From Rhodohalobacter sp. SW132 (lineage in GTDB: Bacteria; Bacteroidota; Rhodothermia; Balneolales; Balneolaceae), in NCBI RefSeq assembly GCF_003390325.1, contig NZ_QUOK01000005.1, positions 310,001 to 374,000 of the forward strand: a stretch of DNA of 64,000 nt, in the 5' to 3' direction. The notes under the pieces were generated by a model. It worked only from the letters and a program-made list of their open reading frames with translations. It made no database searches and was not told where the DNA came from. How positions within the stretch are numbered: position 1 is the stretch's first letter; every line of letters starts with the position of its first letter. The position numbers were made by a program, and so were the translations under genes. Of this stretch, positions 8,598 through 16,947 are shown one piece after another.

Positions 8598-10826
8598 TTA
8601 AAACTCCCACCGCAGCATCGCATTGATATTCCGCGCCGGCATCGGGTTGTTACGGTCTTCCACTCGGCTCAGGTGATCGCGATAGCTTTCGTTGAGCAGA
8701 TTGTCTACCCGAACACTGAACGATACGCCGTGACCAAGCCGATACCCGGCATCCATCCCAACCAGCAGGTATCCGTCAGTTGGATCCTCATTGGGTGCAA
8801 CCCTGTCCTGAGAGTTGGCAATTCTGAGCCTTGGCCCGGCCCACCAGTCACCCGTATCGTACATCATGGAAAGATGCGTTCTGAATGGCGGAATAAAAGG
8901 CAGATCGTTCTGGTCTCCTGTTCGTTCCCGGCCTCTCACGTAATCAAACCCGACTCCTGCACGAAGCTGATCGGTAAATGCAATATCGGTTTGAAACTCA
9001 AAACCGTAGAGCAGGGCATCGGTTGATCCGTATTCAAACACTGGAAGTCCTGATGGCCCGTGAATTTCTCCTGTTGGCGAAAAATTAATAAAGTTATTTA
9101 TGCGATTCACATACAGGGAGAGCTCGCTATAGATACGGTTTGATCTGTATTTCAAAAACAAATCGGTGCCTATGCTGGTTTCATTATCCAGCGTTGGGTC
9201 ACCGATATCAAAAGAGCCTGCAGCCAGGTGTGGTGCATTGGAATAGAGCTCCTCAATACCCGGAGTTCGGAATGCCCTCGCGACCTGGAAACCCGCCTCC
9301 CAGTTCCTGTTTGGGGTATAGTTCAGCCCGATGGCGCCTGCAAAAATCAGGTCGGACCGATCCTCAAATTCACCGGGATCCGTAAAGAGTTCGTTGGTCT
9401 TTACAAATGTCTCCTTGAACTCCAGCCGTGCTCCGGTTTTAACATTGAAGCGTGAATTCAGCCGGATCTCTTCATACAGATAACCGGCAAGAAAATAACT
9501 GTCGGCGTCCGGTGTCAGAGCCTCATCGCCGCCCACGGTAAGCTGAGAATAGTTCATGCTTAAACCCAGGGCACCTTCAAACCTCCCGATAGGCCTGTGG
9601 CGAAGCAGTAATGAACTACTCACGGTCTGTTGATTGAAGGAGATTTCAAGATCTTCGTCCACGGATCCGTCGGGATTTATTTCTGATTCGATCTCATCAT
9701 GAACATAATCGCTGAGCTGAATTCTCAGTTCAGCCAGTTCAAAAAACCGGTCCATCTTTAGTGTCGAAATGCTCTGAAGATTTGTCCGGTTCATCCGGAT
9801 CTCCACATTTTCATTCGGATCATCGATCGCTTCGGGCAGGCCATACGTGTAATCCATGCCTGAGACAGAGAGCCCCGTCTCAAAATTGCCGGACCGATAC
9901 CCCAATCCCGAACCAAAACTGACGTTATTGACTGACGTATCGGGGAGTCGTCCCTCGGGCGTTCGAATGTCTCCTCCATCCCGGTAGATGACCCGTCCCG
10001 TAACGGCAAAGCTGTCCCATCCCTGCTGAAACCGTGCCAGGCCGGCACCCATATCATTCACGGTAGCAGCGTGTGTAGCCAGGCTGCCCGACGGACCTTT
10101 ATCCCAATCGCGGGGCATATCGTTGCTGAACATATTCACAACACCGCCGATTGCACTGGATCCGTAAAGGAGACTGGCCGGCCCTCTGACCACTTCTACC
10201 CGATCCATTGAAAGCGGATCAAGAGATACGGCGTGATCCACGGCGGTACCGGATAAATCCCCCATCCGCTCACCATTCTGAAGAACCAGGACACGGTCGC
10301 CGTCCAGCCCGCGAATGACAGGGCGCGATGGAGCAGAACCGAATGATCGCGTTGAAACTCCCGGACTTCCATCCAGGATCTCACCCAAACTGGGAGCTGC
10401 CTTTTGCTGAAGAGCTTCCCTGTTCAGTGCCTGCGCGGGTTGATATTGAATACTCCGCCCGATCGGAGAGCTTGTTACAATCACATCATCCGCCCTGAAA
10501 ATATCCTGCTGCAGTTTAATCGATAAAAACCCATCTTCGGGATGATCAACCGATAGGCTTATAGCTGTGAATCCTACCGCTCGGATGGAAAGTGTGTAGC
10601 TGCCCTGCGGGAGGCTGTCAAATTGAAAACGGCCATCTGCATCCGCAGCCGTACCGCGTTCTGTTTCCTGTATGATGATTGTTGCGCCGGGAATTGGTTC
10701 TCCGGTAGCAGCCTCCAGTACTTCACCTTTCAGGGTTTCATTTGTGTTGATCGTGCCGGCTTCAAGGCTGCCTGCACCAAGTAACAGCAACACCACTGCC
10801 ATAATTGTTGTATTGAAAATCTTCAT
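8598..10826 (-). CDS. TonB-dependent receptor with carboxypeptidase-regulatory domain, probable metal or metallophore uptake
   Basis: 742 residues from the ATG at 10824-10826 (AAAGGA upstream; an upstream start would add 17 hydrophilic residues before the signal peptide). Signal peptide, then a CarboxypepD_reg-like domain (about 30-110, ATGEPIPGATIIIQ, GRFQFDSLPQGSYTL). The plug (about 115-240) has VIRGLDGDRVLVLQNGERMGD and RVEVVRGPASLLYGSSAIGGVVNM, and the barrel ends in MLRWEF. It resembles ZnuD-like and other metal-related receptors. It follows a His-rich exported protein by 47 nt, and that gene is preceded by DtxR-like boxes, so Mn, Fe or Zn acquisition is the best inference. The substrate cannot be read from sequence. 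Confidence 0.82.
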   Translation of the reverse strand: MKIFNTTIMAVVLLLLGAGSLEAGTINTNETLKGEVLEAATGEPIPGATIIIQETERGTAADADGRFQFDSLPQGSYTLSIRAVGFTAISLSVDHPEDGFLSIKLQQDIFRADDVIVTSSPIGRSIQYQPAQALNREALQQKAAPSLGEILDGSPGVSTRSFGSAPSRPVIRGLDGDRVLVLQNGERMGDLSGTAVDHAVSLDPLSMDRVEVVRGPASLLYGSSAIGGVVNMFSNDMPRDWDKGPSGSLATHAATVNDMGAGLARFQQGWDSFAVTGRVIYRDGGDIRTPEGRLPDTSVNNVSFGSGLGYRSGNFETGLSVSGMDYTYGLPEAIDDPNENVEIRMNRTNLQSISTLKMDRFFELAELRIQLSDYVHDEIESEINPDGSVDEDLEISFNQQTVSSSLLLRHRPIGRFEGALGLSMNYSQLTVGGDEALTPDADSYFLAGYLYEEIRLNSRFNVKTGARLEFKETFVKTNELFTDPGEFEDRSDLIFAGAIGLNYTPNRNWEAGFQVARAFRTPGIEELYSNAPHLAAGSFDIGDPTLDNETSIGTDLFLKYRSNRIYSELSLYVNRINNFINFSPTGEIHGPSGLPVFEYGSTDALLYGFEFQTDIAFTDQLRAGVGFDYVRGRERTGDQNDLPFIPPFRTHLSMMYDTGDWWAGPRLRIANSQDRVAPNEDPTDGYLLVGMDAGYRLGHGVSFSVRVDNLLNESYRDHLSRVEDRNNPMPARNINAMLRWEF

Positions 10827-10873
10827 AATAAATCCTTTTGATCTTAAATAATGGTGACTTTTATAAGCTAAAA

Positions 10874-11218
10874 TCAAAAGTAAACCGGCGGTGCCCGAGT
10901 GGGCTTTCCATCATTCTGAACGTTATCTGTAATCAGATTTCCGTGTACGTTCTCTGTGATCTTACTTTTCTTCGGAACCGAATTCTGGCCTTCAGAAACC
11001 TCCATTGAACCTATTTTTATACAGAACGCACAGAGATCTTCATCCGATTCCGGATCACTTGATGGTTGATCATCGTCATGATGATGATGGTGAATATGAT
11101 GATCAAACAGTCCGGTATGATCCACAATCACATGAACAGGATACACGATCGCCATTCCGGCAGCAATTGCCAGGATGAAGAGGTTTCGAAATTGCATCCT
11201 GATCAGATCATATTTCAT
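10874..11218 (-). CDS. Small His-rich exported protein (DUF2946-like), metal-island
   Basis: 114 residues. An N-terminal hydrophobic segment (about 11-30) is followed by a histidine/aspartate run (HHIHHHHHDDD, about 40-50), a CAFC pair near residue 63, and a C-terminus RAPPVYF. The C-x2-C plus a terminal RAPP motif recalls the DUF2946 group and is shared with the protein at 15815-16141. The His/Asp cluster is a plausible periplasmic divalent-metal ligand. It is the first gene of the receptor operon and sits immediately downstream of two DtxR-like palindromes. Function (metal buffering or delivery to the receptor) is inferred. Confidence 0.65.
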   Translation of the reverse strand: MKYDLIRMQFRNLFILAIAAGMAIVYPVHVIVDHTGLFDHHIHHHHHDDDQPSSDPESDEDLCAFCIKIGSMEVSEGQNSVPKKSKITENVHGNLITDNVQNDGKPTRAPPVYF

Positions 11219-11246
11219 GGGTAGTTTAGGCTCACAGTTTTAGATT

Positions 11247-11288
11247 TTTAGCTTAGACTAAATTAGCCATTATTTAGGTGAGACTAAA
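11247..11288 (-). promoter_or_regulatory. Two DtxR/MntR-like operator boxes
   Basis: On the minus strand TTTAGTCTCACCTAAA (11273-11288) and TTTAGTCTAAGCTAAA (11247-11262) share TTTAGTCT and CTAAA and are 26 bp apart start to start. Each is a TTTAG-N6-CTAAA palindrome, close to the TTAG...CTAA ends of DtxR/IdeR/MntR sites. A third degenerate copy (ending GCCTAAAC) follows toward the gene. They lie 30-70 nt upstream of the His-rich protein start and overlap the stop of the FAD oxidoreductase. Confidence 0.6.
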
Positions 11289-12480
11289 AATTATTTTCAG
11301 TCATATTTAATATCTTTCGAGCTGCCATTCTTGCACCAACGATATTTCGTGAGGCCGGACCCACCTCAAGCTCAGCAAGGCCCCCGCTTACATAGAGATT
11401 TTCATACCATTGAAGTGATGTGTCCGTGATTGGAAAACCGCACTCAGAGCATTTGAGATCGTATTTTGAAATTAAACGATCAATTAATCGTCCCCCCGGT
11501 CGCTCATTCTCATACCCTGTGGCAAGGACAATATGATTAGCGGCAAGAGTCTCTCCGCTTTTCAAATTCAGCAGCAATAGATCATTGGTCAGCACCGAAC
11601 AACTCCTTACAGTATCAATGATAAGACTGCATTCATTCTTGTTTTGGCTCTTTATCAGCTCCCATTTCAAATCGTGCGTAATCGATCCTGAATTTCTTGC
11701 TTCGTTTATTATTCTTCTCCTTTTCCGTAAGCACGAGATTTCTCTGAACCGGTTCAGATATTTAGGTCCCATCCAGCCGGGATCCGAATCGTAGTTATTT
11801 TGCCGCAATGAGTGGGGTGAAAGCAGGGTCACATGGCGATTCTCGTCTGCAATCGAAAGAGCCGTTTGAACAGCCGACATCCCCCCGCCTACAACTACAA
11901 CCTCACCACTTTCCGGAATCTGCTCGCGGCAATAGGCACCTTCCAGAACATGACAAATAGCTGCTCCTTCCAGTGCGGCATCCTTTGCCCATTCCGGCCA
12001 GTTTGCAGATCCCCCCTGGCCTATTGCGAGGATCACTTTTTTTGCCCGTATCACTTCATGATCGGTGGTAATAACGGCATGATCGCAACTCCACTCAATG
12101 TTCAACGCATACCCTTTGCGATAGATCTCGTTCAGGCCACTCGTTTCTATTACTGAATCGGTATGATCATTAAAAAGCTTCAGCGAAGGGCGGTCGTTTG
12201 GCGTGATGTACATCTTATCCTCAAACCGTTCGCACTGTGCATAGTGCTTCAGCGAAAACGGTTCGAGATCAAGATGATGAACTTTGGGTGATCGAAGATA
12301 TTCCATCCCCACGCTTGCGGTTACCTTCTTCCATTGATGGAGAGGTTTCCCGTGGGGATCAATCACCCGAAGATCACTCCGGCCGGCAACCCTCTGCCGG
12401 ATGAGAGTATTGGCAAGGTATGTACCGTGAATACCTCCGCCAATAATGGCCCAGTCGAGTATGGAATCGCGGTTGATCAT
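11284..12480 (-). CDS. FAD/NAD(P)-binding oxidoreductase (flavin monooxygenase / N-hydroxylase-like)
   Basis: 398 residues from the ATG at 12478-12480, which overlaps the SOD stop in an ATGA arrangement (translational coupling). Two dinucleotide-binding motifs are seen: IIGGGIHGTYLA near residues 12-23 (FAD) and VVVGGGMSAVQTALS in the middle (NAD(P)H). An ATGYEN motif follows near residue 320. This layout is that of class B flavoprotein monooxygenases or SidA/IucD-like N-hydroxylases, also called FAD/NAD(P)-binding COG4529-like proteins. The substrate is unknown. Coupling to SOD points to redox or metal-stress handling. No signal peptide. Confidence 0.8.
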   Translation of the reverse strand: MINRDSILDWAIIGGGIHGTYLANTLIRQRVAGRSDLRVIDPHGKPLHQWKKVTASVGMEYLRSPKVHHLDLEPFSLKHYAQCERFEDKMYITPNDRPSLKLFNDHTDSVIETSGLNEIYRKGYALNIEWSCDHAVITTDHEVIRAKKVILAIGQGGSANWPEWAKDAALEGAAICHVLEGAYCREQIPESGEVVVVGGGMSAVQTALSIADENRHVTLLSPHSLRQNNYDSDPGWMGPKYLNRFREISCLRKRRRIINEARNSGSITHDLKWELIKSQNKNECSLIIDTVRSCSVLTNDLLLLNLKSGETLAANHIVLATGYENERPGGRLIDRLISKYDLKCSECGFPITDTSLQWYENLYVSGGLAELEVGPASRNIVGARMAARKILNMTENNF

Positions 12481-13253
12481 CCTGCCAGGTTTTCCTCGTA
12501 GATTTCTGACACCTTCTCCCAGTGAACCAGGTCCAGCCATGCATCCACGTAATCACCCCGAAGATTTTGATAATTGAGGTAGTAGGCGTGCTCCCAGACG
12601 TCTACTCCCGTAAGAGGAGTCAATCCATCAGTTAAAGGATTATCCTGATTGGAAGTTTGAACCACTTTTAAGCGGCCATTTTCCTCGGCTGCTACCCATG
12701 CCCAACCACTGCCAAAAACTCCTGTAGCACGCTTCAATTCTGCTTTCAGATTTTCCAGGCTTCCGAAATCTCGATTGACAGCTTCTGCAAATGAACCGGT
12801 CGCTGAACTTCCGTTCGGACTCATCGTATTCCAGAAAATCACGTGATTCAAATGTCCGCCGCCGTGATTTTGGACAGCTGTTTTCACCTCTTCAGGCAGC
12901 TCATTCAGCCGGGATACCAAATCCGACAGCGTCATCTCCTGGAGATCAGAATGATTCTCCAGTGCATTGTTTAAATTATTGATGTATCCCTGGTGATGCC
13001 GTCCGTGGTGAATCTCCATCGTTTTAGCATCGATCGCAGGTTCGAGGGCGTTGTGTTCATAAGGTAGCGGCTCAAGCGAAAATGGATAAGTGGCATTATA
13101 GATTTGATCATAGCTGAGATAACTGCCTGCTTTTCGCTTGTCTGCAACCTTGGCGGATTGATGAAAGATCCCAGGCATTAGAAAACCAGTTACTGAGCTA
13201 AAGGCCATAAGTTTTACAGCTTTTTTGCGAGAAATAGAAGTTTTTGTATTCAT
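12477..13253 (-). CDS. sodA: Secreted superoxide dismutase, Mn-type signature
   Basis: 258 residues. The first 33 form an export signal with a Tat-like SRKKAVKLM n-region and a hydrophobic core. The mature Fe/Mn SOD domain carries metal ligands in EIHHGRHHQGYINNL, HGGGHLNHVIFW and the signature DVWEHAYYLNY. GGGHLNH and NQDNPL match the Mn-type rather than the Fe-type (AAQ..NH) positions, though cambialistic activity cannot be excluded. Full length for the family. It detoxifies superoxide, here probably in the periplasm. It forms a coupled pair with the FAD oxidoreductase. Confidence 0.93.
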   Translation of the reverse strand: MNTKTSISRKKAVKLMAFSSVTGFLMPGIFHQSAKVADKRKAGSYLSYDQIYNATYPFSLEPLPYEHNALEPAIDAKTMEIHHGRHHQGYINNLNNALENHSDLQEMTLSDLVSRLNELPEEVKTAVQNHGGGHLNHVIFWNTMSPNGSSATGSFAEAVNRDFGSLENLKAELKRATGVFGSGWAWVAAEENGRLKVVQTSNQDNPLTDGLTPLTGVDVWEHAYYLNYQNLRGDYVDAWLDLVHWEKVSEIYEENLAG

Positions 13254-13372
13254 TATCGGTTTGTTGTGTTTTTGGTTGTAATGATGGTTTATTTAGAACC
13301 TTTGATAAAATTATCAAGACAGTGATGCATCCAGCTGTTTAGGAGCACTGGGGATTTATCCCCAATATTATC

Positions 13373-14284
13373 CTATACATCACCAAAGCGCATTGCGAGC
13401 CTGTATCCATCACATCGGAGGGAAATCGTACCGGCCCGGTAATTACAATCTGATGCCTCAGCCAGGCGAAATCTCGCTTCGGTTAGCCTCGATCTATTTT
13501 CCTTGTACAGATCAAAAAGCACCTGCCCAACCTTGTAGCGTGAGCCATCTCTGTTCCCGTCGTACTTCTCCGGCAGGGCCCCAATCTGCTCCAGTTCCAG
13601 GGTGATTCGATCATAATCATCCGTGTTTAATTCCAGGCTCAAACCTGTAATATCCTGCACGTTTTTCTCTCCTTTGCGGGCGAGCTTCAGGTAATTTTCT
13701 CTTGTATACTCCGAATAGGTATCACCGGTAATAGCACTTAAAAATTCAGGATTATAGCGAGAGTACCAGGTATAGATGGTTGTGGTGGTATCCGGGATAT
13801 AAGCGGTATCAAACCAGCTTATTGTTTCACCGTTTATCATATAGCTGTTGTTCCCAAACTCAACACCTGTTTCCTGAAACAGACTGTCGACTTTTTCTTT
13901 CCATTGGGGATCAAGAGGCAATTGGGTGTCTTCGGAAAAACCGATACCCGTTACTCCTTGAGCAACGCCAAACCGGTTCTCTGGGCCCATCAGCTCCATA
14001 TATACAGATTCACCGCGTAGATAGATGATTCCTGTAGAATCGGTAACCGGCTGAAATTCCGGCATTCCACTATCTGCATGAAAATAGTTTGTCAGAATTT
14101 CCGGGTGCTCCCTGAATGCATCAAATGAGGCACTATCCATACTGATATAAAAATGGTTGAGGTCGAAGTAAACCGGATTCTGCCGGGCGGATTCAACTCC
14201 CGTACAGCCAATCTGAAAAAGGGCAATAATCCACACAAGGGAAATCCACCGGATTTGGTTAAATGATTTGCTATGTTTATTCAT
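13373..14284 (-). CDS. DUF5829-like lipoprotein
   Basis: 303 residues. A signal ends in a lipobox (ALFQIGC, cysteine near residue 27). The mature part begins with a stretch like YFDLNHFYISMDSASFDAFREH, reminiscent of the DUF5829 / glyoxalase-like fold, and contains GESVYMELMGPE, consistent with that assignment from memory. No catalytic metal site was identified. It is transcribed with the surrounding minus-strand genes. A hairpin TTGGGGAT / ATCCCCA lies just after its stop (about 13350-13366). Role unknown. Confidence 0.65.
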   Translation of the reverse strand: MNKHSKSFNQIRWISLVWIIALFQIGCTGVESARQNPVYFDLNHFYISMDSASFDAFREHPEILTNYFHADSGMPEFQPVTDSTGIIYLRGESVYMELMGPENRFGVAQGVTGIGFSEDTQLPLDPQWKEKVDSLFQETGVEFGNNSYMINGETISWFDTAYIPDTTTTIYTWYSRYNPEFLSAITGDTYSEYTRENYLKLARKGEKNVQDITGLSLELNTDDYDRITLELEQIGALPEKYDGNRDGSRYKVGQVLFDLYKENRSRLTEARFRLAEASDCNYRAGTISLRCDGYRLAMRFGDV

Positions 14285-14452
14285 GATTTCTTGTTTGAAA
14301 TTTCTTTTTTATATCATTTAGAAAACAAGCTTTCATCGTATCTTTTCGATTTTGAGATGGAGGGTATATCCATGAAGTCCCGGAAAGTTGATTTAAACAA
14401 CCGAAAAAAAGTACACGGAAGGCATCACCCTCCCGCGCACGTTGACTTAGGG

Positions 14453-15514
14453 TTAGATGGATTGCTCAAGTGAAAAGGTGCTGAGTGCTGATTTTAGCAT
14501 CCCGGAAATTTTACTTTTATCCAGGTTCTGCCCGATGAAAACAATTTCACTTCGGACATAAACCGGATCCTGAAATCGGCCAATCTGCTGAAACGTCAGG
14601 TATTTACCGGCCTGGTTCCAAAGCAGGGCCGCATCACTGTTTTCAATCGCAACCAGCCCTTTCGATCGAAATATATTCTCCGGCAAACCGCCCTGAAGCA
14701 CGTTCGACAACCGTCCTTCATCAAACCGCTGATCTGTCGTAAAAACAAAGGTTTCAATACCATACTCCTCCGACTCAGAACCCGGGTCTTTTTCCAGTTC
14801 CGCCACCCAAAGCGAGGATTGTTCGGCAACTTCGATATCAAACAGACCGGTATTCAGAATTTGTCCGGCATCAATTTTGCCATGTTCACATTCATATAAA
14901 ACCGCCCTCGGGTTCATTGTGCTGAAAAGTTCCTTTAACGTCTTCAGCTGATTTTGTGTAGCAAGGTCAGTTTTATTCAGGATCAGGATATCTGCCCCTT
15001 CAATCTGCTATGCCAGAAGCTGGCCGTATCCTCGATTAAAATCATCTCCCTCAATGGTTGAATTTCGTTGATACATATCCATAAACTGGGCGCTGTCAGC
15101 CACCGTGATGATTGAATCTACATACACGCGGTGCTGAATATTCGGGATACCGGGTTCGAGTGCAAGCAGTTCAGGCTGTACATAAAACGCCTGGGCAATG
15201 GGAACCGGCTCACCGATACCGGTTGATTCAATAACGATATGGTCGATGTCGTGATCGCGAATCAGGCCGTGAACCCCTTCAATCAGATCACCCCGCAGCG
15301 TACAGCAGATGCAGCCGTTTGAGAGTTCAATCATCTCTTCCGTTGTATGCTGAACCAGTTTGGCATCTACATTCACCTCACCAAACTCATTCACGATGAC
15401 AGCGATCCGTTTTCCTTTATTAAATTCAAGAATATGGTTTAGGAGTGTAGTCTTTCCCGATCCGAGAAATCCACACAGAATGGTGATCGGTATTTTCTTT
15501 TTCGTTGGTTTCAT
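14453..15514 (-). pseudogene. COG0523 / CobW-family metallochaperone GTPase interrupted by one in-frame amber codon
   Basis: The reading frame from 15514 to 14453 is 354 codons and stays in phase throughout, but codon 169 (15008-15010) is TAG. Before it are the Walker A GFLGSGKT (15-22), the metal-binding CxCC motif CICC (68-71), and [11 protein letters not shown]. After it come QIEGADILILNKTD (the guanine-specificity NKxD) and the CobW C-terminal domain. In intact homologues the stop position is usually an acidic residue or Gln (LLA-x-QIE). The gene is thus a recent nonsense pseudogene, a readthrough gene, or a sequence error. A downstream start at 14917 would lack the whole P-loop. The family delivers Zn or Co to client proteins. 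Confidence 0.88.
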
Positions 15515-15814
15515 AAATTTGGTTTAAAAATGCTTTTTTATTTTTTCGACACGATGATCCCTGTGGAATGTCCGCAGGGTGAAGTGGGATATCACAGTAG
15601 GTTCAGTGAAATCAAGATCCGGATTCAAGGCCAGTCCCTTTGTGATTGGTATACAGCTCACCAAATCACAAGGGTTTTTTGAACGTGAAAAGACTCGCAG
15701 GTCAGCCCATATTGCGGTTTGATATGGATCTCAAATCACAAAAAGATCCAAAAATAACCGCAGCTGGCTATGATTATCCTGCGCAGTTTGATTCATCCTG
15801 AAAATGTATTTTTG
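15515..15814 (-). promoter_or_regulatory. Structured 300-nt leader of the COG0523 gene
   Basis: No ORF here. A long near-perfect hairpin occupies 15635-15674 (about 15 bp, CCCTTTGTGATTGGT / ACCAAATCACAAGGG, with single-base bulges). A nested pair GCGGTT ... AACCGC enclosing GGATCT ... AGATCC lies at 15715-15762, and a CCCTGCGG / CCACAGGG-type stem sits near 15560-15580. The decamer CAAATCACAA occurs twice, 70 nt apart, and once inverted. The arrangement could be a riboswitch-like leader or a repressor site. It does not match the cobalamin riboswitch blocks seen at 2795-2990. Confidence 0.4.
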
Positions 15815-16141
15815 TTAGTAAGACGGGGGTGCTCTCAGCCGGAAGTGCGTGGTGGCTGAATTGTACGCAAATAAAAGATGTGGAAGATATAGATTCTCAG
15901 AAAACAGGTTGTCGAAACTGACCCGCTGTTCACCTGCTGATAATGCGGTAAGGGAGAGTGTACAAGACAGGCATACATCCTCATGCTGTTCAGATGAAGA
16001 TTCTCCGCTGTCAGATTCGGTATGAAGCTGAACGGTTTCAGCGGCGTGAATTGCCTCGTGAAACTGTGCAAACCCGAGCCCTATCACAATCAAAAATGAT
16101 AGCAGCGGAATTTTGGTGATATATTTAGAGATCTTACTCAA
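15815..16141 (-). CDS. Small exported DUF2946-like Cys protein
   Basis: 108 residues. A hydrophobic signal-like segment (about 9-27) is followed by HEAIHAAE, a C-x2-C pair (VCLSC, about 57-61) and the terminal RAPPSY, matching the ending of the His-rich protein at 10874-11218. These features fit the DUF2946-like group found next to metal transporters. It starts 3 nt after the stop of the ribbon-helix-helix regulator and so is the third gene of the MerC operon. A metal-binding periplasmic role is inferred. Confidence 0.6.
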   Translation of the reverse strand: MSKISKYITKIPLLSFLIVIGLGFAQFHEAIHAAETVQLHTESDSGESSSEQHEDVCLSCTLSLTALSAGEQRVSFDNLFSENLYLPHLLFAYNSATTHFRLRAPPSY

Positions 16142-16144
16142 CTA

Positions 16145-16474
16145 TTACTTCGTTTCAAGACAGGAGGGGCATTCCACCCACTCTTCGTTTGGGATGGACT
16201 TGATTGCAGACGGACTGCTTCCCCGCTCAAAAACGGGTTTAAACAAAACATTTCCTTCATTTTGCTCGCTGCCGCAGCTATGACAATTTATATCGTGGTC
16301 GGCTTTGGTTGGGGTATACCCTGTAATCACCCATCCTTCATGCCCCTGGTGAGCGGCAAGGCTTTCAAGTGCAGCCCGAACCGTCTGCGATTTATTTCCT
16401 TTATAATATTTTTTGGCAAGTCGGTCTAACAGCTTCACTGTATCATCATCGAGTGTAAAGTTAAGCCTTTTCAT
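16145..16474 (-). CDS. Ribbon-helix-helix regulator with four-cysteine metal-binding tail
   Basis: 109 residues. The N-terminal 42 (MKRLNFTLDDDTVKLLDRLA...NKSQTVRAALESLA) form a CopG/NikR-type ribbon-helix-helix DNA-binding domain. The C-terminal part has CHSC (64-67) and CPSC (102-105), a likely zinc-binding Cys4 site, preceded by a His-containing linker. It overlaps the end of the MerC gene by 14 nt. A perfect inverted repeat sits in the operon promoter at 16948-16969, and its half-site AGTGTGTA recurs at 16490-16497, 16 nt before this gene. It is probably the operon's own metal-responsive regulator (inference). Confidence 0.72.
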   Translation of the reverse strand: MKRLNFTLDDDTVKLLDRLAKKYYKGNKSQTVRAALESLAAHQGHEGWVITGYTPTKADHDINCHSCGSEQNEGNVLFKPVFERGSSPSAIKSIPNEEWVECPSCLETK

Positions 16475-16916
16475 GTCGCTCCTCTTTTGAGTGTGTATAC
16501 TCTTCTACCGGGTGATGCTGGTGGTTATGATTTGTGCACTTTTGATGATGTCTGTAATTCTTCCAGTGCCCCAGGATCAATAAAATACTGCCTCCCAGTG
16601 TCAAGCCTGTTTCTGACCAGAATCCAAGCCAGTAGTGGCCAATCAACCAGCCTGCTACTATCAGGATAAATCCAGAAACAAGAAGACCGGTGACTTTTCG
16701 GTCGAAATGACTTCTTTTGGATGCAAAATAAACCGTTGGTGCAATTAAGATCACAAAAAGGGGATGCAGCCACTCACTAATTACGCTGCTTACCGTTGCT
16801 ACAGGCATCAGTGCAATAAATACCGGTAAGAGAAGACAATGAATGGCACAAATTCCCGATACACCAATTCCGAAACGATCCCAGAGTACAGATGCTGTGA
16901 TACTTTTGTCAGGCAT
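16461..16916 (-). CDS. MerC-family inner-membrane protein with His-rich tail
   Basis: 151 residues with four hydrophobic helices. Near the start the motif GISGICAIHCLLLP-type (GVSGICAIHCLLLPVF) carries the paired cysteine/histidine characteristic of MerC-domain metal transporters. The C-terminal 25 residues are His-rich (HHQKCTNHNHQHHPVEE). MerC proteins move Hg(II) in mer operons, but stand-alone Bacteroidota members lie in Zn or other metal loci. There are no merA or merR genes here, so mercury resistance is not supported. First gene of a three-gene operon. Confidence 0.8.
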   Translation of the reverse strand: MPDKSITASVLWDRFGIGVSGICAIHCLLLPVFIALMPVATVSSVISEWLHPLFVILIAPTVYFASKRSHFDRKVTGLLVSGFILIVAGWLIGHYWLGFWSETGLTLGGSILLILGHWKNYRHHQKCTNHNHQHHPVEEYTHSKEERHEKA

Positions 16917-16947
16917 GAATTTGAAAGAAATTGATAGTGTAGAATTC

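Noticed and set aside
15515-15814. Second cobalamin riboswitch before the CobW-like gene
   Set aside because: The diagnostic blocks seen at 2795-2990 are not present; kept as an unidentified structured leader.
16461-16916. Mercury resistance operon
   Set aside because: MerC-like protein only; no merR, merT, merP or merA nearby.
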